The notes under the pieces are model-generated. The model did not search any database, was not told the DNA's origin, and saw only the letters and a list, made by a program, of their open reading frames with translations. The translations under genes were made by a program, and so were the position numbers. A stretch of 10,420 bases of DNA from Guyanagaster necrorhizus (taxonomy: Eukaryota; Basidiomycota; Agaricomycetes; Agaricales; Physalacriaceae), in the NCBI RefSeq assembly GCF_019112545.1, contig NW_025064948.1, positions 47,709 to 58,128 on the forward strand, read 5' to 3'. Positions 1-6,291 of the stretch are shown here, piece after piece. Each line of letters begins with the position of its first letter. Positions within the stretch are counted from its first letter, which is position 1.

Positions 1-443
1 GGGAAACAGATGGGGATGGTTGCTATTTGAGATATACGGCTCCCGATGGAGCCATCAAATAATCGAAGTTGCACACTAGGGATGGTTTTAATGGGGATTT
101 CATTGGCAGTTACATACTTAGTGTCAACAAAGCAGTGGCTAGAGCCAGAATCAATAAGGGCAAGAAAACGTAGGATAATACAAGTTGGGGAACCATCGGG
201 TTCCATAGTAGTCAGCAATTCTGCTGAGAGGGGAATGTGGAAGGAGTGATTGGAAAGGGATGTTGCATTGAGAGTGATGACCTCCGGTGTGCGAATACAG
301 TCGACGCAACCCTGAACTCGCACGGAGGGAACAGGGTTGCTTCCTAGTTTTCCGACTCCATCAGAGCTGGTTCCATGGGAGCAGTGTCGACCTCTGCTGC
401 ATGCCCCTTGGCGGAGGCTGCTGCCTTCCGCTTGTTGCAGTCC
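1..443 (-). CDS. pol: Ty3/Gypsy pol, N-terminal part with aspartic protease (partial, runs off left edge)
   Basis: This is the start of the Pol polyprotein of a Ty3/Gypsy retrotransposon, which would go on to reverse transcriptase, RNase H and integrase beyond the window. The frame is open from 443 (a TGA in this frame lies at 444-446) to the edge and has no ATG at its beginning. The retropepsin catalytic motif is visible as ALIDSGSSHCFVD, with the DSG codons at 144-152, followed by a conserved-looking VQLRLFDGS stretch. The protease cleaves the Gag-Pol precursor during particle maturation. The frame lies -1 relative to gag and overlaps it by 100 nt (344-443), so Pol is probably made by frameshifting. 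No stop codon interrupts the visible portion. The family assignment is from motifs I recognise; no search was run. Confidence 0.85.
344..353 (-). promoter_or_regulatory. gag stop codon with candidate -1 frameshift heptamer
   Basis: On the minus strand the heptamer GGAAAAC (347-353) directly precedes the gag-frame TAG (344-346). Read as G GAA AAC it would slip to GGA AAA C and enter the pol frame, which is open here. The A-site AAC to AAA slip fits canonical rules. The P-site GAA to GGA slip needs a G-U wobble at the middle position, so this is not a textbook X XXY YYZ site. I did not identify a clear downstream pseudoknot. The position at the very end of gag is what makes it a candidate. Confidence 0.4.
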
Positions 444-490
444 TCAGTCTTGTGTTTGGCTCCACAGAACATGCAAAGGTTGTTCTGGCG
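344..490 (-). CDS. gag C-terminal segment with CCHC-type zinc knuckle, downstream of an in-frame TGA
   Basis: These 48 codons continue the gag frame past the TGA at 491-493 and end at TAG 344-346. The segment begins RQNNLCMFCGAKHKTEDC, a nucleocapsid zinc knuckle with spacing C-x2-C-x3-H-x4-C, one residue shorter than the usual C-x2-C-x4-H-x4-C. A basic and alanine-rich tail follows. Zinc knuckles bind and package the element's RNA, so a Gag without this segment should be impaired. Its intact reading frame right behind the stop argues that the TGA is either a recent CGA-to-TGA nonsense mutation or is read through. The base after the TGA is C, a context known to favour leakiness in eukaryotes. 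Confidence 0.75.
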   Translation of the reverse strand, partial: RQNNLCMFCGAKHKTEDCNKRKAAASAKGHAAEVDTAPMEPALMESEN

Positions 491-1783
491 TCAGCGATCT
501 TTTTCTTCCTGGGTAAGATGGCCATCTTTGCCTAGCTTGTCGGCATAGGGCTTAGGGGCGGTAGATTTCGGTGTGGAGCTGGAGTCCGAGGGAGATGTGT
601 TAGACCCCTTGGATTTGGGGTTGGGGAATTTATTGTCCCAGTTTTCATAGGCAATTTCAGTCTTCCAGGTCCAGTAGCGAGCATCAAGTTCTTGGGCAAG
701 GAAGTGCATATCACGAAGGTTGTTTGGCTTCCCATGGTGTGCCATGTCATCCTTGATACGGGTGCAGAGGCCATGGTAAAAGGCGTGGCGGAGGGAGTTA
801 TCTCCGTACCCAATTTGTGAAGCATACTGGTTGAATTGGACCATATACTTCATGATCCGATCACCATCACGCATCCGAAGGTGTTCTAATGCATCTTCAG
901 CATCTCCGATAGCATCAAAGGGGCTGAAGTTGCTACGAAGCTCATCTAAGAAGGCTGCGTAGGAGAATTGCCAGGCTGGTGGATTCCGCAGATTGGGGTT
1001 AAGAATGTCTGGTTCGAACCAGTTGAGCGCGGTGCCGGCCAGGAATGAAATGGCGTAGTTAACTTTGTTAGCATCCATTGCAAACGCGGTAGGTCTGTCA
1101 TTGAAGTTCAACTGAAGAGAGACAATGAAAGCCTTCAGTTTGCGAGGGTCAGAGCCATCAAATGGTTTTGGTTCCTTGACCTTGGTACGGACAGTGGCTG
1201 GTTTAGGGTTGTTGAGGGAGGCGGAGACTCCTCGTAACAGGTTCATGAATTCTAGGAACATGTCCTGCTGGTTTGGATTGTTACTTCCTGTGGGGCCATC
1301 GGCGCTGCCTGGGCCATTGGGATCATCTGGTCCTCCTGGTCCATCTGGTCCACCTGGGAAAGGGTTTAGTGGATTGCCAGCCAGTTCCCGTCGGATGGGA
1401 GTATGAGTAGGGGTGTCTTCATCTCTGCTCTCTGAGTCTGGGCTGTCTGGATTCCCATGGTTGTTGCCCAGGAATAAGGGGTCTATTGGGGGGTCAGTTC
1501 GGGCGCTATACATCAGGCTGGCCCGTCGGGCCCCATTGGTTGGGATGCTGGTGGCGTCGAAAGGGTTAGGGGAATCGTCGTAATTAGGTTGGTGGGCAGT
1601 GAAGCTAGAGTGATTGTAGGTTTCCCTACAGGAAGGTTGTCCCCCACTGGAGGCTGATCCAAACAGGCCTGGTTGTTCCTTTGAGGCAGATGCCGGGATG
1701 TCTTCCATAGAAAACATGTTTGGATGGGTGGGCTGCCTTTGTTCAGGATTGGTCTCTGTGGGTTCGGTAAATGTGGTGGACAT
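491..1783 (-). CDS. gag: Gag capsid polyprotein of a Ty3/Gypsy retrotransposon
   Basis: The open frame gives 430 residues from the ATG at 1781-1783, 39 nt after the LTR end, and is the structural protein of the virus-like particle. Residues 1-140 are polar and probably disordered. Residues 141-172 form a Gly/Pro/Asp-rich run (GGPDGPGGPDD). About 205-375 match the retrotransposon gag (capsid) domain, with FAGTALNW-type features seen as FLAGTALNWFEP near 248-258 and YASQIGYGDNSLRHAFYHGL near 320-339. Residues 385-415 are a Ser/Thr/Pro-rich linker, then KLGKDGHLTQEEKDR. The frame stops at TGA 491-493 just before the zinc knuckle, which lies in the same frame downstream. Base composition is ordinary and CpG-containing, unlike the decayed element to the right, so this copy is young. 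Confidence 0.9.
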   Translation of the reverse strand: MSTTFTEPTETNPEQRQPTHPNMFSMEDIPASASKEQPGLFGSASSGGQPSCRETYNHSSFTAHQPNYDDSPNPFDATSIPTNGARRASLMYSARTDPPIDPLFLGNNHGNPDSPDSESRDEDTPTHTPIRRELAGNPLNPFPGGPDGPGGPDDPNGPGSADGPTGSNNPNQQDMFLEFMNLLRGVSASLNNPKPATVRTKVKEPKPFDGSDPRKLKAFIVSLQLNFNDRPTAFAMDANKVNYAISFLAGTALNWFEPDILNPNLRNPPAWQFSYAAFLDELRSNFSPFDAIGDAEDALEHLRMRDGDRIMKYMVQFNQYASQIGYGDNSLRHAFYHGLCTRIKDDMAHHGKPNNLRDMHFLAQELDARYWTWKTEIAYENWDNKFPNPKSKGSNTSPSDSSSTPKSTAPKPYADKLGKDGHLTQEEKDR

Positions 1784-1822
1784 GATAAAATTTTCGACTC
1801 AAGGGTTTGAGTTCGAATATAC
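1784..1822 (-). promoter_or_regulatory. Leader with putative self-priming primer-binding site and stem-loop
   Basis: Directly after the 5' LTR, on the minus strand, comes GT and then ATATTCGAACT (1810-1820). It does not start with TGG, so it is not a normal tRNA 3'-end primer site. It is the exact reverse complement of AGTTCGAATAT (2052-2062), which lies where the LTR transcript should begin. This is the arrangement of Tf1-type self-priming elements, in which the 5' end of the mRNA folds onto the PBS and is cleaved to prime reverse transcription. The same leader can fold locally: 1793-1802 pairs with 1807-1817 (10 bp, one bulged base, ACCC loop), a fold that would compete with the long-range pairing. 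Confidence 0.6.
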
Positions 1823-2314
1823 TGTTAGGAACGTGCCAATCGAGTGGGCTTGAGTGCACGCACGGAGTCCGGCAGAGTGCGTGGGCATTGATGAAGCTAT
1901 TGGCAATGTCACCCTTGAGTCGGAGCCCAAGGATCTGGATGGACAGAACGGAGTTCTGTCAGAGAAGTGAACAGGAGTATCCTTCGGAGCGGAATCCGAC
2001 GGATGAGATAGGGAGGAGTGAGTACGAAGTGTAGATGGCTTATCCAAGTTGATATTCGAACTGAGTAGTTATGGTGATATATATGGCTTTATATACTAAT
2101 GGTAGCTAATTCCGAGTCGGGTTCCATTGGGTTCCAGTGTGAATATTCGCTACCGAGTTCGGGGTCTAGGTATTACAATGTGAAATACAGATGTGAAATG
2201 ATAATGGTGAAATGAAATTAGTAGGTAATGGGAAGCGGCCAGAGTCCGGTGGGTAGCGTGATAGAATTCGTGGTTGGTTGAGGTGACACGGAGGCTGGCG
2301 GCATGTGCATAACA
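1823..2314 (-). repeat. 5' LTR of the young Ty3/Gypsy element (492 bp)
   Basis: Reading the minus strand, the LTR starts TGTTATGCACATGC at 2314 and ends TTCCTAACA at 1823, giving the short terminal inverted repeat TGTTA/TAACA. The limits are set by alignment with a second copy of the same LTR at 4590-5088 on the plus strand, where similarity begins and ends at the same bases. It contains a TATA box (2088-2095) and a predicted transcript start near 2062. CpG dinucleotides are retained throughout. The bases outside its 5' end (2315-2319, GTGAC on the plus strand) would be the target-site duplication; its partner lies outside the window. Confidence 0.85.
2052..2095 (-). promoter_or_regulatory. 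LTR promoter: TATA box and predicted transcript start
   Basis: On the minus strand TATATAAA (2088-2095) is followed, 33 nt from its first base, by AGTTCGAATAT (first base at 2062). That is the normal TATA-to-start distance. The same pair is found in the old LTR copy at 4810-4817 and 4843-4853, with the CpG decayed to CA (AGTTCAAATAT). The start site is inferred from spacing and from complementarity to the primer-binding site. Confidence 0.6.
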
Positions 2315-2467
2315 GTGACTCCTGACATCGATGACATCGTTTAGGGGTGTGGTGTAAAGTGGTGAGGGTAGTGGTATGGTATAAATTCAAGTGGTAAGTT
2401 GAGTCGAAATTCCGTTGCATATTCTTCTTGACTGAGTAGTTATAGGCAATGGGGCCTCATAACCTAT
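2315..2467 (-). mobile_element. Truncated 5' internal region of a copia-type element with iMet-like PBS
   Basis: Immediately after the copia-type LTR the minus strand reads ATAGGTTATGAGGCCCC (about 2451-2467). Its core GGTTATGAG is complementary to the anticodon arm of initiator tRNA-Met (CTCATAACC), the half-tRNA priming site known from yeast Ty5. An ATG at 2418-2420 opens a frame that runs 35 codons to the Gypsy LTR at 2314. I cannot identify its product and it may not be coding. A 10-bp inverted repeat (2419-2428 with 2472-2481) brackets the PBS. The segment is cut off by insertion of the younger Gypsy element, and the rest of the copia element would lie to the left of the window. Confidence 0.55.
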
Positions 2468-2654
2468 TGACAGAAGAATATATGTGAGTATTTCAGTCAG
2501 ACACAATGTGAGTGAAGCGACTGAGGCATACAGATAGGAACGGCTGGACTATATAAGTGATCGAGAAACAACAGGAGGTGTAAGTATATATAAGGCAAAT
2601 AGAGCGAGCGATCAAAGAGTAAGATAAGATGAAATGTATGGATATCCTCCAACA
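2468..2654 (-). repeat. Copia-type LTR (187 bp), minus orientation
   Basis: On the minus strand it starts TGTTGGAGGATATCCATAC at 2654 and ends TTCTTCTGTCA at 2468. The same start and a related body occur on the plus strand at 5142-5417; for example TGATCACCTATATAG in that copy matches CGATCACTTATATAG here, and both share CTCAGTC.CTTCACTCA-like and TATATTCTTCTGT segments. The present copy keeps CpGs (e.g. 2604-2610), so it is younger than the right-hand copy. Its outer edge abuts the CpG-free old Gypsy sequence at 2655, which marks the insertion point. The family call rests on the TGTTGG start, short length and adjacent PBS. Confidence 0.6.
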
Positions 2655-2670
2655 CACTATTCCTAACTGA

Positions 2671-2934
2671 ATCCAACCACCATCATCTTCAGTCAAAGTC
2701 AATAGAGAAGAACATTTCAAAATAGCCCAAATTCTCAACTCTAAGCTGAACCACTGGTTTCACTGCTCACTGCTGTACAAGATCCAGTGGCTAGGCTATG
2801 AAGATACCAATGAAGAATTTTCTTGGTTACCAGCCTCTGAGTTCTCTGCTGATGAATTTATTGAAGAATTCCATCATCAATACCTAGGCAAACTAGGACC
2901 CTTATCCAAAGTCATTCAAACATTCCATTCTTAA
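2671..2934 (+). pseudogene. pol: C-terminal end of pol: integrase tail with chromodomain (truncated, decayed)
   Basis: The 87-codon open stretch lies between an in-frame TGA (2668-2670) and the TAA at 2932-2934. It begins with a Pro/Ser-rich linker and then reads as a chromodomain: FKIAQILNSK, LLYKIQWLGYEDTNEEFSW, LPASEF, DEFIEEFHHQY. The W-x-GY and SW-x-P positions characteristic of chromovirus integrase tails are kept. These tails target integration by reading histone marks such as H3K9 methylation. Upstream integrase is missing because the copia LTR begins 16 bases before this frame opens. The fragment has no CpG and cannot be expressed as an integrase. Identification is by motif, without a database search. 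Confidence 0.8.
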
Positions 2935-3171
2935 TACAACACTACTCCAGACACCACCAGCACTCTATCTTACTATTTCAATTCTAACCACTAATTACTA
3001 TTTCAATCACTCTTTTTATACTTTTCAAAGTCAAAATCTTGTATTTACATTTTTTATCCACTGTCAATCTGACACTTTCTATATACTTTTCATACTACAA
3101 GAAATTTTTTCTTTTTACAATTATAAAGGACTGACATCCAATAAACCTGCATCAAAACTCAAGCTTTTCTC

Positions 3172-4453
3172 TCACTTTCTCAACTCCTCCACATCCTTGT
3201 CCAACTCCTTCAACATCATCATCCACAGATCCTCCACCTTCTGATTCTTCTCATCTTTAAAAATCAGATGAGCCTTTTTTCATGCTTCCAACTCAGACTC
3301 TGAAAACAACTCTGAGAGAGACAACATATTGTCTGATCTATAATCATCCTGGAGATCAGCCAAAGTATCATAAACATCCACCACCTCATCTGCCAACTCA
3401 TTCACATGACACATCAACTTGTGTATCAATTTTGAAAGCTGGTGGAGGCTGGTGGATACCTCCACACTACTAATCACCTCACTCACAGTGACACCCTTGT
3501 TGAACAAACAGGCAGTCTTTTTGAGCTTGCAATAAGCACAAATCCACTCATGATCAGCACCTCTAGTTACTGGATATGCATAACAATATACACTATCTTG
3601 ATGACAATACATATAACTCTCTGAGAACAGAACTAAATGAGGACCAACCAGAAACAAGAGAATATGTACTTTCACCACTCAACTCCTCCTTGCCCTCTGC
3701 CAGCCCTGCAACCTCCAACTTCACTCTCTTTTTGGGACTGGCTACTGTCTTCATGTCACTGTCAACCACCATACTCTGAGACTTGAACTTGTATTTGTGG
3801 CCCTTTTCTATCAGATCTGTTGCCTTCCTCTTACTCTTCTGCACCCTCTTCCTCCTTTCCAAGATCCTCTCTGACTCTTTTGACTCATCATCCTCTTCAG
3901 TTCTCTTGTCATGCCCATCCTTAGACTCTGGTGGCATCTGACCAGTCATCTTTTTAAAATGAAGGCCAGGGCTAAAACCAAACCACTCTGTCAGAACTTG
4001 GCACAGCCTAAAGTCAATGACCTCTATGGAGGTTATCTGCAATCTGCTCTCCATCACAAACTCCTCCCATAGCACATCCTTTGTAGCCACCTCTCTCTCT
4101 ATGGTCTCTATAGCCTCCTTCTCCACAATCTCCTGTCATGCCATCTCTGCTGCTGCCTCCTCCTTCACTAGCTTCTCTGCTGCTAATCAAACATCCTCTC
4201 TCTTTCTCTCCAATTTCTCTTGCTGTGCCCTCCTATAGGCCTCTTGGGCTATGCAGTCTGCCTGGACCCTTTTCTCCCACTCCCACTCTCTTTGCCATTC
4301 CAAACAGCTCTCTACAGCCTCCACAAACTCATCTGCTATAGTTTGTCATTCCAAATAAAACAATTCTTGGGCCTCTTAAGGGTCATCAGAGATCAACTCC
4401 TGCAACAGAGGCTCAGGAGTCTTCAAGGGATGATAGGAGACAATAGAAGACAT
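3172..4453 (-). pseudogene. Decayed accessory gene antisense to the Gypsy element, between pol and the 3' LTR
   Basis: A frame of about 427 codons starts at ATG 4451-4453 and can be followed to TGA 3172-3174. It is broken by in-frame stops at 4376-4378, 4346-4348, 4187-4189, 4136-4138 and 3280-3282, and by one frameshift between about 3593 and 3678. At least three stops fit CGA-to-TGA CpG decay. The visible protein has a Glu/Arg/Lys-rich N-terminal half likely to form a coiled coil, then LTEWFGFSPGLHFKKMTGQM, a charged segment with basic patches (SPKKRVK), ESTYSLVSGWSSF, and after the frameshift EWICAYCKLKKTACLF, where C-x2-C-x6-C resembles the first half of a Zn2-Cys6 cluster. A second charged coil ends the protein. 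I do not recognise a named family. Its length, conserved-looking motifs and single overall frame argue that it was a real gene carried by the element. Confidence 0.6.
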
Positions 4454-4589
4454 TGTCAAGAATGGAGAGAAGATAGTGGTTGAAGTTGAAGAGCAAAACT
4501 CCCATGACATCAAAATTTTCCAACATGCACCCTTTCACTAGGCATTAGAATCTGCACTCTTGAGAGTAAGAATGCTAATGAGAGGATAC
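4454..4589. other. Spacer between antisense gene start and 3' LTR
   Basis: These 136 bases separate the ATG of the antisense gene from the LTR start. They should hold the element's polypurine tract (the purine-rich GAGAGTAAGAATGCTAATGA region near 4562-4581 is the only candidate) and the upstream region of the antisense gene. I see no clear TATA box on the minus strand. Confidence 0.3.
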
Positions 4590-5088
4590 TGTTATGCACA
4601 TGCTGCCAGCCTCTGTATCACCTCAACTGACCATGAATGCAAACACAAGTTCTATCAGACTCTGCTCATTTTTCATTAACCACCAATTTCATTTTACTAT
4701 CACTATTTCACATTTGTATTTCACACACTAGTATCTAAACCCTGAACACAGTAGCAAATAGTTGACACTGAAACCCAATGGACCCTGACTTAGAATTAGC
4801 TACCAATAGTATATAAACCATATATGAGCATTGTAAATACTCAGTTCAAATATCAACTTGGATAGCCATCTACACTTTATGCTCACTTCAGCTCCTCTCT
4901 ATCTTATCTGTCAGATTTCACTCTAAAAGACAATTTTTTTCCACTTCTCCAACAGAACTCTATTCTGTCCATCCAAATCCTTGGACTCTGACTCAAGGGT
5001 GACATTGCCAATAGCTTCATTAACACCTATGCACTCTATCAGTCTCTGTGCATGCACTCAAACCCACTTGATTGGCACATTCCTAACA
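4590..5088 (+). repeat. 3' LTR of the old Ty3/Gypsy element (499 bp, CpG-free)
   Basis: Starts TGTTATGCACATGC and ends TTCCTAACA, with the TGTTA/TAACA inverted ends, and aligns over its whole length with the reverse complement of 1823-2314. Differences are dominated by CG-to-TG or CA changes; for example CATGCCGCCAGCCTCCGTG in the young copy reads CATGCTGCCAGCCTCTGTA here, and TTCGAATAT reads TTCAAATAT. The TATA box survives at 4810-4817. Flanks GATAC (4585-4589) and CTATC (5089-5093) do not match, as expected if the other end of the element lies elsewhere. Confidence 0.85.
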
Positions 5089-5141
5089 CTATCTTAATAT
5101 ACTGAGCATCATTCTCATGGAGTAATATAGATATAGAGAAG

Positions 5142-5417
5142 TGTTGGAGGATATTCATATATATGCCCACATATTTTACCCTTTTGATCCTTTACCCTTT
5201 TAATTATCACTTGTTCCTTTCTAATCATCACTTATTTACTACACATACACACCCTCTGTCATTACTTGATCACCTATATAGCCTGGCCATAGATACCTGT
5301 ACCTCAGTCATTTCACTCATGCTGTATCTGATTAAGGCATGTATACTATTACTATATCCTCTACTATATCATTTACACTCTTTTATAGATTATTACTTAT
5401 ATTCTTCTGTTATTACA
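5142..5417 (+). repeat. Decayed copia-type LTR, plus orientation
   Basis: Starts TGTTGGAGGATATTCATATA and is related along its length to the reverse complement of 2468-2654, ending near TTCTTCTGTTA or TTACA (5412 or 5417). It is CpG-free and about 85 bases longer than the left copy, with the extra length in the pyrimidine-rich first half. No iMet-like PBS follows and no target-site duplication is evident, so it is a solo or remnant LTR. The end coordinate is uncertain by several bases. An open frame across it (5163-5447) is not considered a gene. Confidence 0.55.
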
Positions 5418-6269
5418 CTACTAGAAAACCTCATTGACAATACTTAACATTGAGAGTAGTCAATCTCATAATCTTGCCATCAGATGAGTAGCTTAAAGTC
5501 AGTGTCTGTCTTTCTTTGAAAGATATGCATCTCTTCATTGATAATTTCATCTCATAGTTCTTTCATTGCCATCATCAGTGCATTAGGACTAGTGAATCAC
5601 ACTTTTTACCTGAGTGAAGAGGACAACAAAGAGAATATTGGAGTTAGCAATAGCTCAAGCAGATGTTAACTATGTTTGTATATTAATAAGAGAGATAGGA
5701 CTCTTGTGGTAGAAATGGAGAAAATCAGTGTGGAAGTCCATCTGGTGAAGGTTTCTCCATGCTACTTGTCATGATTTAGAGGCTAAAAGAAGTTTGATCA
5801 GTATATCGATCTAGCTTAAGACTAGAGTATATTACTGTATACTGCTGACTTAAATACTGTATAGAAAAGTCTCAGCAATCTCAAACCAAGTCACTGTCTC
5901 ACTGCCTCAAACCAAGTCTTAGCTAAAATCATGACACTACTAGTACTTGTGGTTTGGGAGGTGTCAACCAGGACTTTTTGAATTCTGATGAAGTGATAAA
6001 TAAATAGTGTTGGCACACCCTAGAATAATAAAAAGCTGTTTAAAAACAGAAATTAGAGAGATGGGGTTAAAGAAAATGAGAAAAAAATAGTACCAACTAG
6101 CTTCTAGTCTCAATGTGAAGGACCCTACACTGATTAGAATTTTGATACCAGAAGAAAAGGGATTACTATGATGCAGTGAAAATCAATCAAATCACCTGGG
6201 AGACATTCATTGTTTTTTGGTGTGCTAGTCACATAACAAGTTCAATGGCTTAACATGACTGTGGTTTCA
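5418..6269. other. AT-rich, CpG-depleted sequence without a recognisable gene
   Basis: About 850 bases with a single CpG (5807-5808) and no open frame of note. A 13-bp direct repeat, CTCAAACCAAGTC, occurs at 5880-5892 and 5906-5918. I see no terminal repeats, protein motif or RNA gene. The composition matches the decayed retroelements to the left, so an old unidentified element remnant is the likeliest content. Confidence 0.5.
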
Positions 6270-6291
6270 CGGGGCGATACTTCATCTGAGC

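Larger units (their letters stand above)
2655..5088 (+). mobile_element. 3' half of an old, decayed Ty3/Gypsy chromovirus
   Basis: Reading the plus strand, the order is the end of pol with a chromodomain (2671-2934), a 3' untranslated stretch, a decayed gene on the opposite strand (3172-4453), 136 bases of spacer, and an LTR (4590-5088). The LTR belongs to the same family as the young minus-strand element, so both are copies of one lineage at different ages. No CpG is left anywhere in the segment. The 5' half is displaced by the copia insertion at 2654/2655 and lies beyond the left edge. No self-priming site follows the LTR, consistent with its being the 3' LTR. Confidence 0.75.
2611..6269. 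other. CpG desert of about 3.7 kb
   Basis: Reading every line, I find only one CpG (5807-5808) between the last CpG of the copia-type LTR (2609-2610) and the one at 6270-6271. Sequence on both sides has many. The tract covers the old Gypsy element, the right-hand copia-type LTR and the unassigned stretch. This is the footprint of CpG-directed C-to-T change, through deamination of methylcytosine or a RIP-like process. Confidence 0.9.

Noticed and set aside
1125..1406. Plus-strand frame with collagen-like Gly-Pro-Pro repeats
   Set aside because: It is the exact antisense of the Gly/Pro/Asp-rich linker of gag; the repeat is a by-product of that composition.
1803..1822. Plus-strand GTTTGAGTTCGAATAT resembling a tRNA T-arm
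   Set aside because: No acceptor, D-arm or anticodon arm could be placed around it; it is better explained as the retroelement leader.
2166..2420. Minus-strand 84-codon frame starting MQRNFDSTYHLNL as copia gag
   Set aside because: Only the first 35 codons lie in copia-type sequence before the Gypsy LTR; the rest is LTR, and no gag motif can be seen.
5089..5141. Target-site duplication for the old Gypsy LTR or the plus-strand copia-type LTR
   Set aside because: Flanking bases do not match (GATAC against CTATC; AGAAG against CTACT), so these are not supported as complete solo LTR insertions.
5163..5447. Plus-strand frame of 94 codons rich in Leu and Tyr
   Set aside because: It lies inside the decayed copia-type LTR; the open frame results from low GC and pyrimidine bias.
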